Shown: positions 9,725 through 17,076 of the stretch, piece by piece
How the letters are laid out: the number at the start of each line of letters is the position of its first letter
Position numbering within the stretch: position 1 is the stretch's first letter
Source of the DNA: Thiomicrospira sp. XS5
GTDB lineage: Bacteria > Pseudomonadota > Gammaproteobacteria > Thiomicrospirales > Thiomicrospiraceae
NCBI RefSeq assembly: GCF_001507555.1
Contig: NZ_LQBO01000001.1
Location: 1,488,001-1,552,000 of the forward strand
DNA: 64,000 nucleotides
Direction of reading: 5' to 3'
Notes under the pieces: model-generated
What the model was told of the DNA's origin: nothing
What the model saw: the letters and a program-made list of their open reading frames with translations, nothing else
Databases searched by the model: none
Translations under genes and position numbers: made by a program

Positions 9725-9751
9725 ATTCGGTTCGCCCACGGCGAGCCGAAT
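9725..9751 (+). promoter_or_regulatory. Intercistronic hairpin between aceE and aceF
   Basis: A 12-pair stem, ATTCGGTTCGCC with GGCGAGCCGAAT (one G-U pair), and a three-base CAC loop. No T-run follows, so it is not a standard terminator. It may stabilise or mark the 3' end of a processed aceE mRNA and adjust E1:E2 ratios. Confidence 0.65.
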
Positions 9752-9769
9752 CCAAAAAGGAATAAAAAA

Positions 9770-11098
9770 ATGGCTACACAGCAAATTAATATCCCGGATA
9801 TAGGTGATTTTGATTCCGTCGAAGTCATCGAAGTATTGGTTGCCGAAGGGGATGTGGTCGCGGTGGACGATTCTCTGGTAACGTTGGAATCGGACAAAGC
9901 CACCATGGAAATCCCATCTCCAGTCAGTGGTAAAGTGACCAAAGTCACGGTCAAAGTGGGTGACAGTGTCGCGGAAGGCGATTACATTCTAGACATCGAA
10001 GCCGACAAAGCGGCGGCGGAAGAAGCACCGAAAGCCGAAACGAAAAAAGAAGAACCTGTTCAAGAAGCGCCTAAAGAGGCTCCAAAAGCCGCCGCACCGG
10101 CGGAAAAGCCAGCGCCACAAGAAACCAAAGCACCAGCGCCTAATGTGCCGCCTGTGCCGAAGCCGGTCAATGCTCAGTCCATGGGCGCGGCTTATCACGC
10201 GTCGCCATCGGTGCGTGCTTTCGCGCGTAAATTGGGCGTGGACCTGAATGCCGTCACCGGCACCGGGCCAAAAGGACGCATCCAGCAAAACGACGTCGAA
10301 GCCATGATCAAATCGGTCATGCAAGGTTCGGCCGCGGCTTCCGGCCAGCCACAAGGCGGCGCGGGCATTCCAGCCGTTCCGGAAATCGATTTCAGCCAAT
10401 TCGGTGAAACCGAAACCGTCGAACTGGGTCGCATCAAGAAAATCTCCGGTAAGTTCCTGCAAACCTCTTGGTTGAATGTGCCGCACGTCACGCAGTTTGA
10501 CGAAAGCGACATCACCGAGATGGATGCTTTCCGTAAGAGCATGAAAGCCCAGGCCGAAAAAGCCGGAGTCAAATTGACGCCGCTGGTGTTCGTCATGAAA
10601 GCCGTGGTCAAAGCCTTGCAGGAGTTCCCGAACTTCAACGCCTCCTTGTCGCCGGACGGTCAATCCATTATCAAGAAGCATTACTACAACATCGGTGTCG
10701 CGGTCGATACGCCGAACGGCTTGGTCGTTCCAGTCGTGCGCGATGTCGATCAAAAAGGCATCTTCGATTTGTCCAAAGACCTGATGGAACTGTCCGCCAA
10801 AGCGCGTGACGGCAAACTGACCCCGGCGGATATGTCCGGCGGCTGTTTCACCATCTCCAGCTTGGGCGGCATCGGCGGCACGCAATTCACGCCAATCGTC
10901 AATGCACCGGAAGTCGCCATCATGGGCTTGTCCAAAGCCAAGATGCAACCGGTCTGGAACGGCGCAGAATTTGAACCGCGTTTGGTGATGCCATTCAGCG
11001 TGTCTTACGACCACCGCGTTATCGACGGGGCGGAAGGCGTGCGCTTCACCACCACCGTTGGTCAATACCTGACCGATCTACGCCAGCTGATTCTGTAA
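9770..11098 (+). CDS. aceF: Dihydrolipoyl acetyltransferase, pyruvate dehydrogenase E2
   Basis: E2 core of the pyruvate dehydrogenase complex, 442 residues. It has one N-terminal lipoyl domain (lipoylated Lys43 in ESDKATME), an Ala/Pro/Lys-rich linker, a peripheral subunit-binding domain (SPSVRAFARKLGVDLNAVTG), and the catalytic acetyltransferase domain ending with the active-site HRVIDG. E. coli E2 has three lipoyl domains, so this one is short; the missing capacity may be partly met by the lipoyl domain on the neighbouring E3. The ATG follows AAAAAGGAAT. Confidence 0.97.
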   Translation: MATQQINIPDIGDFDSVEVIEVLVAEGDVVAVDDSLVTLESDKATMEIPSPVSGKVTKVTVKVGDSVAEGDYILDIEADKAAAEEAPKAETKKEEPVQEAPKEAPKAAAPAEKPAPQETKAPAPNVPPVPKPVNAQSMGAAYHASPSVRAFARKLGVDLNAVTGTGPKGRIQQNDVEAMIKSVMQGSAAASGQPQGGAGIPAVPEIDFSQFGETETVELGRIKKISGKFLQTSWLNVPHVTQFDESDITEMDAFRKSMKAQAEKAGVKLTPLVFVMKAVVKALQEFPNFNASLSPDGQSIIKKHYYNIGVAVDTPNGLVVPVVRDVDQKGIFDLSKDLMELSAKARDGKLTPADMSGGCFTISSLGGIGGTQFTPIVNAPEVAIMGLSKAKMQPVWNGAEFEPRLVMPFSVSYDHRVIDGAEGVRFTTTVGQYLTDLRQLIL

Positions 11099-11111
11099 TT
11101 GGGAGAAATGT

Positions 11112-12881
11112 ATGAGTAAAGTAGTGGATATTCTCATTCCCGATATCGGTGATTTCGCTGAAGTAGACGTCATTGAAGTATTGGTCGCCGCCGGGGACGA
11201 AGTCATTCAGGACGATTCCTTGCTGACCTTGGAATCCGACAAAGCGACCATGGAAATCCCGGCGCCGTTCGCCGGTAAGGTGACCGAAGTCAATATCAGC
11301 GTCGGGGATAAGGTCAAGGAAGGTTCCGTCGTCGGGAAAATCGAAATCGCCGACGAAGAAACCGTTTCTTCCAATGTCGAAGAAAGCGTCACACCCGATG
11401 AAACCCCTGAAGAAAAAGCGCCGGAAGCGCCAGCGGCCGTCGCCGCCAGCGATTTGCCGGATGCCGATATTCAGTGCGAAGTCTTGGTGCTGGGCTCCGG
11501 CCCGGGTGGTTATACCGCCGCGTTCCGCGCCGCCGACTTGGGCAAAAAAGTGGTGATGATCGAGCGTTATTCCTCCATCGGCGGTGTGTGTTTGAACGTG
11601 GGTTGTATCCCATCCAAAGCCTTGTTGCACATGTCCGTGGTGTTGAACGAAACCCGCGAAATGGGCGCGCACGGCATCACCTTCGCCGAGCCGGAAATCG
11701 ACCTCAACAAAATGCGCGATTACAAAAACTCCGTGATCGGTAAGTTGACCGGCGGTTTGTCAGGCCTGGCCAAAGCGCGTAATGTGGACGTGGTGCAAGG
11801 TTACGGCAAATTCAGCTCCGCCAACACCGTCACGGTCGAACTGGCCGAGGGCGGCACGCAAACCATCGCGTTTGAAAACGCCATTATCGCCGCCGGTTCC
11901 CGCGTGGTGAAACTGCCGTTTATTCCGCATGACGACCCGCGCGTGATGGATTCCACCGATGCGCTAGAACTGGAAGAAGTGCCGAATCGCATGCTGGTCA
12001 TCGGCGGCGGCATCATCGGGCTGGAAATGGCGCAGGTGTACGATTCTTTGGGGGCGAATGTCACTATTGTGGAATTGGCCGACAACATCATTCCCGGCGC
12101 AGATAAAGACATCGTCCGTCCGCTGTTGAAGCAAATCAAAAAGAAATACGAAAACATCTACCTCGGTTCCAAGGTTACCAATGTGGAAGCCACGGACGCA
12201 GGCCTGGTGGTTTCTTTCGAAGGCAAAGGCTGCCCGGAAACCGATACGTTTGACCGCATTCTGGTCGCCGTCGGTCGTGCGCCGAACGGTAAGTTGATTG
12301 ACGCCGAAAAAGCCGGTGTCGCTGTTAACGACTGGGGCTTTATCGAAGTGGACGAACGCCAAAAAACCAATGTGGACCACATCTACGCCATCGGCGACAT
12401 CGTCGGGCAACCGATGTTGGCGCACAAAGCGGTGCATGAAGGCAAAGTGGCGGCGGAAGTCATTAACGGTATGCCAAGCGCCTTTACGCCAATGGGCATT
12501 CCGTCCGTCGCCTATACTGATCCGGAAGTCGCTTGGGCCGGTAAAACCGAAGACGAGTTGAAAGCCGAAGGCATCGAATACGAAAAAGGCGCTTTCCCTT
12601 GGGCCGCGTCTGGTCGTAGCTTGAGCCTCGGCCGTGACGAAGGCATGACCAAAGCCTTGTTCTGTGCCGAAACGCATCGCCTGTTAGGGTGTGGAATCGT
12701 CGGTCCGAACGCTGGTGAACTGGTCGCCGAAGCCATGCTCGCCATTGAAATGGGCGCCGACATGCAAGACATTGGTCTTACCATCCATCCGCACCCAACG
12801 CTCAGCGAAACACTCTGTTTCGCTGCGGAAATGGCGGAAGGCACGATTACAGACCTGATGCCACCGAAAAAGAAAAAATAG
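11112..12881 (+). CDS. lpdA: Dihydrolipoamide dehydrogenase (E3) with N-terminal lipoyl domain
   Basis: Flavoprotein that reoxidises dihydrolipoamide with NAD+. At 589 residues it is about 115 longer than the usual E3 because of an N-terminal lipoyl domain (Lys44 in ESDKATME) and a Glu/Ala/Pro linker. The E3 part starts near residue 117 with the FAD-binding GSGPGGYTAA, the redox-active disulfide GGVCLNVGCIPSK, a second Rossmann motif GGGIIGLEMA, and the catalytic HPHPTLSE. Lipoyl-E3 fusions are known in some other proteobacteria such as Neisseria. It sits 13 bp after aceF and ends at a clear terminator. Confidence 0.96.
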   Translation: MSKVVDILIPDIGDFAEVDVIEVLVAAGDEVIQDDSLLTLESDKATMEIPAPFAGKVTEVNISVGDKVKEGSVVGKIEIADEETVSSNVEESVTPDETPEEKAPEAPAAVAASDLPDADIQCEVLVLGSGPGGYTAAFRAADLGKKVVMIERYSSIGGVCLNVGCIPSKALLHMSVVLNETREMGAHGITFAEPEIDLNKMRDYKNSVIGKLTGGLSGLAKARNVDVVQGYGKFSSANTVTVELAEGGTQTIAFENAIIAAGSRVVKLPFIPHDDPRVMDSTDALELEEVPNRMLVIGGGIIGLEMAQVYDSLGANVTIVELADNIIPGADKDIVRPLLKQIKKKYENIYLGSKVTNVEATDAGLVVSFEGKGCPETDTFDRILVAVGRAPNGKLIDAEKAGVAVNDWGFIEVDERQKTNVDHIYAIGDIVGQPMLAHKAVHEGKVAAEVINGMPSAFTPMGIPSVAYTDPEVAWAGKTEDELKAEGIEYEKGAFPWAASGRSLSLGRDEGMTKALFCAETHRLLGCGIVGPNAGELVAEAMLAIEMGADMQDIGLTIHPHPTLSETLCFAAEMAEGTITDLMPPKKKK

Positions 12882-12908
12882 TAATTAATGCTTATTTTTG
12901 ATTAAATG

Positions 12909-12933
12909 AAACCCGCTATATGCGGGTTTTTTT
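12909..12933 (+). terminator. Intrinsic terminator of the aceE-aceF-lpdA operon
   Basis: Stem AAACCCGC/GCGGGTTT with a TATAT loop followed by a run of seven T. It lies 27 bp after the lpdA stop and marks the left border between host DNA and the AT-rich island. Confidence 0.93.
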
Positions 12934-12976
12934 ATAAGATTCGTTATTTACCACTTTTTATATTGATGAGTATTAA

Positions 12977-15286
12977 ATGGTTGAACAGAATAAACTCAAG
13001 GAACAGCTGGTTGCCTTATTAGAATCCGATGAATTTAACCATGATAAGTTAATTTCGCTTTCGCACCAAATTGCTGAATTAGATAAAAATTCTGTTCGGT
13101 TTTCAATTGATGCTGGTGTTATAGATCGTTTGGGTCAGGAGTTAGTTGCACGACAGGAAACAGCGGTTTCTGAACTTGTAAAAAATGCATATGATGCTGA
13201 TGCAACTAAAGTCACATTAACGTTTGTAGATTCTGACAAGGTCGGAGGTGTTCTTATTATCGAAGATGATGGGGATGGAATGACGAGAGAAGAGTTAATT
13301 AACGGTTTTATGAGAATATCTTCTACAAGTAAAATCCATGAACCTATTTCTAGACGATATTCGAGAAAAAGAGCTGGCCAAAAGGGCATAGGGCGTTTTG
13401 CAGTTCAAAGATTAGGAGAGAGGCTTGTTATTAATTCGCAGGTCAAAGAAGTGGATACAGCTTTAAAGGTCGAGATTAACTGGAATGAATATAAGCAAGA
13501 TATGAGTTTATTGTCTATCTCAAATAAACTTACTGAATGTGAAAAGTCAAAATCACATGGTACAACATTGGTTATTTCAGGGTTACGTGACAAATGGACT
13601 ACTGCGGCAATTAAAAGAGTTTACCGTTACACATCTAATATCCTTCAACCCTTTCCTCTTTCGAAGGTTTCGGATAATCCTGAAGATAAGGTTGATCCAG
13701 GCTTTAAAGCAGTATTTAGCAAGGTTGAAGGAACTTCAGAAACGGTTGTTGCTGACGATTCCAAGATGATTTTCGATAATGCTGTCGCAGTCATAGAAGG
13801 ATATATAGACAAATCTGGGATTGGTATTTATACCATTGATAGTGACAAAATTGATTTAAATGAAGTTGGAGAAATTGGTAATGACCCTGATGACAGTTCG
13901 ATTCCATTTTCAGAATTAAAGAATATAAGGTTCCGTGCATACTATTTTCTATATGGTCTAGGGTATATACCAAAATCACAAGAAACAGTAATTCGTTCTT
14001 TGGCCCGTAAAGAAGGTGGGATTAGGTTATATCGAAATGGATTTAGAGTATTACCATATGCTGAACCTGGTGATGATTGGTTAAAGCTTGATGAATCAGT
14101 TGGTAAAAGATCCATTCTTGCACCACATGGTAATAATAACTTTTTTGGTTTTGTTGAAATGATTGATAAAGATAATCAATACAATGAGACATCAAGCCGT
14201 GAAGGTTTGATTTCCAATGAAGCATTTAGACAGATGCAAAATTTTATTTATCGTACTCTTATTACAGGAGTGGTAAAAGTTGCAAATGTTAGAAAATCCA
14301 AAATTACTTCTGGTCAGGTTAGAGACGATTCAGGACAGTGGGAATCTATAGAGGTAAGAGTAAAAAATATTGCATTATCCTTAGAAGAACTAGATAAGGA
14401 GTTAGAGCGTGAGGCGGGTGGTGTAGAAGCACGTAAACGTAGGAAAAGAAAAGTTAAAAAAGTCCAAAAAGAAATTAAAGAAGTTTATGAAATTCAACAA
14501 ATAGAATATAAAAAATTACTGCAAGAGCGTTCTATGTTGCGTGTTTTAAGTAGCGTTGGTTTAACCGTTTCTCAGTTTATCCATGAAATAAAATATTATA
14601 TGGACAATATTCAAAGTGATATCCGATTTGTACTTGGCGCACTTGAATGTGATTCAACGTTATTTAAACGAATGTCAATTTTAGAGAATAATTTCAATAC
14701 CTTTCAAACATACACATCTTATTTTAATGATGTAGTTTCACAAAATGTGGTTAGAGAAGTGCAACCTTTGAATATGAAGGTTGTTATTGATAAGTTTATA
14801 AATGCGATTAAATATGACGCTGAAAAATCTGGAATTGAAGTTTTGGAGCCCAAATATAATAAACTTAGACTAATAACGAAACCTATGCATCCTTCTGAAT
14901 GGTCATCAATATTGTTCAATTTTTATACAAATTCTAAAAAAGCCATTAAAAGAGCTAATGTTAATGGCGAAATATTGATTGAGTGTGGAGAAGAGGATGG
15001 TTCAATATATTTAGAGTTTTCTGATAATGGTGATGGTATTGCAAAAGAGAATGAAGAGAAGGTTTTTGATGAGTTTTATACAACGACCTCTCCTATCAAT
15101 TTTGATGATTTAGACACAAACAATGAAGTATTAGGCAGTGGTTTGGGTTTGAAGATTGTCAAAGACATCGTTAAGAGTTATAGAGGGGCCATAGCTGTTG
15201 TGTCGCCAAAAGGTGAGTTTTCAACTTGTATAAGAATTGATATTCAAAAAGCTTCTGAAAAGGATTTAGAAAATTATGGCCTTTAA
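12977..15286 (+). CDS. Protein with two GHKL ATPase domains: HSP90/MORC-like plus histidine-kinase-like
   Basis: This 769-residue protein opens the AT-rich island. Residues about 45-225 form an HSP90/MutL/MORC-type ATPase: N-box ELVKNAYDADA (66-76), EDDGDGM (96-102), GQKGIGRFA (134-142). After a middle region comes a basic coiled coil (about 465-520), then an H-box-like FIHEIKYYMDNI with candidate phospho-acceptor His536, and a second, kinase-type ATPase: N-box about 641-655, SDNGDGI (682-688), GSGLGLKIV (720-728). The C-terminal half looks like a cytosolic histidine kinase. There are no membrane segments. The stop overlaps the next gene by 11 bases. MORC-like ATPases linked to restriction-modification (paraMORC) are known; this double arrangement I do not recognise. 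Confidence 0.85.
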   Translation: MVEQNKLKEQLVALLESDEFNHDKLISLSHQIAELDKNSVRFSIDAGVIDRLGQELVARQETAVSELVKNAYDADATKVTLTFVDSDKVGGVLIIEDDGDGMTREELINGFMRISSTSKIHEPISRRYSRKRAGQKGIGRFAVQRLGERLVINSQVKEVDTALKVEINWNEYKQDMSLLSISNKLTECEKSKSHGTTLVISGLRDKWTTAAIKRVYRYTSNILQPFPLSKVSDNPEDKVDPGFKAVFSKVEGTSETVVADDSKMIFDNAVAVIEGYIDKSGIGIYTIDSDKIDLNEVGEIGNDPDDSSIPFSELKNIRFRAYYFLYGLGYIPKSQETVIRSLARKEGGIRLYRNGFRVLPYAEPGDDWLKLDESVGKRSILAPHGNNNFFGFVEMIDKDNQYNETSSREGLISNEAFRQMQNFIYRTLITGVVKVANVRKSKITSGQVRDDSGQWESIEVRVKNIALSLEELDKELEREAGGVEARKRRKRKVKKVQKEIKEVYEIQQIEYKKLLQERSMLRVLSSVGLTVSQFIHEIKYYMDNIQSDIRFVLGALECDSTLFKRMSILENNFNTFQTYTSYFNDVVSQNVVREVQPLNMKVVIDKFINAIKYDAEKSGIEVLEPKYNKLRLITKPMHPSEWSSILFNFYTNSKKAIKRANVNGEILIECGEEDGSIYLEFSDNGDGIAKENEEKVFDEFYTTTSPINFDDLDTNNEVLGSGLGLKIVKDIVKSYRGAIAVVSPKGEFSTCIRIDIQKASEKDLENYGL

Positions 15287-16328
15287 CATTTTATATATAG
15301 AAGATAACGATCCAGCAACTATAAAAGCTAATTTAGAGGAAACGGATATTCAGGTTATAACACATGACCCAGGAGACTTTGAAGCTTCTATAAGGAAGGT
15401 AACTACTAATCATATAGATTTGCTACTTTTAGATTTTACCTTATCGTCTAAAACGGCCATTTATGAAGCTCCAACTATTGCTCAAACTATTAGAACAAAA
15501 AACTCAGAAAATCATAGGGATTTACCTATCATCTTAATTTCGAGTGAACAAAATATCACGAAATACTATAAAGACTATACTAGTCAGGATTTGTTTGATT
15601 TTTCGATTTCGAAAGAGGAGTTTTTAAAGAATCCGCAAAAATACAAAATTCGTTTGAGTTCCTTGGTAAACGTGTATAGACAGATAAGTAATACAGTTAG
15701 AGAATCAAAATCATTGCTCTCATTATTAAACACTCCAAAAGATATTGAGGATAAATTAAATATCAGAGTTAAAGAATTTTTAGATTCTGAGAAGTGTAAA
15801 CAAAGTACTTATATTGCCAGTGACTTTATCTTAAACCATATCGTTAAACCTTCAGGGTTGTTAATTGGCAAAGATATTCTTGCTGCCCGTTTGGGTATAT
15901 CTTCTGAATCTCCTGGATGGTGTGAGGTGGAAGAAGCATTAGTTAGATATAAATACACAGGTTTATTTTCTGATGTCTACGAAAGGTGGTGGAGTAGTGG
16001 TATTGAGTTTTGGTGGAAAAGTTTTTCACCAGAACATCCTTCTTTGAAACGATTACGTTCAAGTGAAAGAGTGTCTATTTTAAAGCAGAGTTTTAATATA
16101 ACTGGCGTAGTTGAAGCGGAAAAAACTCAATACTCAAAAAGTGATTCATTTTGGACTATTTGTGCTAAAAACTATACTCCTCTAGACCCGATTGATGGGT
16201 TTGAAAAAAATCTGAATAAGGAGCCTTGGGAAGATAAGGAATATTTTTCTTTGATTGGTGCGTCAGAGGTTGATTTAAAAGAATTGAAGTTAATTGATAG
16301 ACAAAGATATTTAGATGCAACGAGATAA
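15276..16328 (+). CDS. Receiver-domain protein with large unknown C-terminal domain
   Basis: A 350-residue protein whose first about 118 residues are a response-regulator receiver: acidic pair E9/D10 (LYIEDND), phospho-acceptor Asp53 (LLLLDF), Ser89/90 (ILISS) and Lys113 (SISKEEF). All key positions are present, so phosphotransfer is plausible, most simply from the upstream GHKL protein, to which it is coupled by an 11-base overlap. Residues 120-350 are rich in Trp and charged residues (ERWWSSGIEFWWKSF) and match no output domain I know; no helix-turn-helix is evident. It is probably an effector or adaptor for the methyltransferase operon rather than a classical DNA-binding regulator. Confidence 0.8.
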   Translation: MAFNILYIEDNDPATIKANLEETDIQVITHDPGDFEASIRKVTTNHIDLLLLDFTLSSKTAIYEAPTIAQTIRTKNSENHRDLPIILISSEQNITKYYKDYTSQDLFDFSISKEEFLKNPQKYKIRLSSLVNVYRQISNTVRESKSLLSLLNTPKDIEDKLNIRVKEFLDSEKCKQSTYIASDFILNHIVKPSGLLIGKDILAARLGISSESPGWCEVEEALVRYKYTGLFSDVYERWWSSGIEFWWKSFSPEHPSLKRLRSSERVSILKQSFNITGVVEAEKTQYSKSDSFWTICAKNYTPLDPIDGFEKNLNKEPWEDKEYFSLIGASEVDLKELKLIDRQRYLDATR

Positions 16329-16337
16329 TAAAAAATT

Positions 16338-17063
16338 ATGGATGTCTGGAGTAATAAAACTATAGCACGAGACTTGAGAGACTTGGTTTCTGTTATTGAA
16401 AAATACGATACAGCATGTTTTTTTGATTACAGGCGATTGATTAATGATGCTGAATCTCTTCCTTTAACTGATTCTTGCAAGGTTAATGAGATTGAGTTGG
16501 AGTTTATGAACCATGAAAAGGTCGCAAAAACTATTCCCTCAGTTGACTCTTTTAAAATTAACTTAATAAGTTCTCTTTTTTCTGTTACTGATTCTGATAT
16601 AGAAAATATAGACCCTATTGAGTCATGTAGATTTGATATTGTTGTAACAGGTTATTGTAAGATTGATGGAAAAGATAGGCAATTTAAAAACAGTTGGCAC
16701 CTTGATAAAGACGACCCTTGTGATGGAGAGCAGAGTTACACTCATCCGCTATACCATTTTCAGTATGGTGGTCGTGAACTAGCTGACCTTTCATCCGGAG
16801 ATATGATGTTAATGGCAACGCCAAGAATACCTCACCCACCGATGGATATTTTTTTGGCAATACATTTTGTGCTTAATAATTATTTCGATAAAACCTCGTT
16901 GAGATATAGTTTCTTACAGGATTTATATAAAGATGATGACTACAAAGACATTATGGAAAGGGCCAAACAAAGAATGTGGTATTCTTATTTTTCAGGTCTA
17001 TCGAAAAAACCTGAAGAGCATCAAGAGCTACATTTAGCCAGATTATTTCCGTTAGCGTCGTAA
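16338..17063 (+). CDS. Unknown protein of the methyltransferase island
   Basis: A 241-residue soluble acidic protein, 9 bp after the receiver gene and 13 bp before the methyltransferase gene, so surely co-transcribed. The most distinctive stretch is THPLYHFQYGGRE followed by GDMMLMATPRIPHPPMDIF, a His/Pro-rich centre that could bind metal or form a catalytic pocket, and then a helical C-terminus. I do not recognise the family. The tight spacing suggests it is an obligate part of the system, possibly bridging receiver and methyltransferase. Confidence 0.75.
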   Translation: MDVWSNKTIARDLRDLVSVIEKYDTACFFDYRRLINDAESLPLTDSCKVNEIELEFMNHEKVAKTIPSVDSFKINLISSLFSVTDSDIENIDPIESCRFDIVVTGYCKIDGKDRQFKNSWHLDKDDPCDGEQSYTHPLYHFQYGGRELADLSSGDMMLMATPRIPHPPMDIFLAIHFVLNNYFDKTSLRYSFLQDLYKDDDYKDIMERAKQRMWYSYFSGLSKKPEEHQELHLARLFPLAS

Positions 17064-17076
17064 GCTTAAAAAATTA

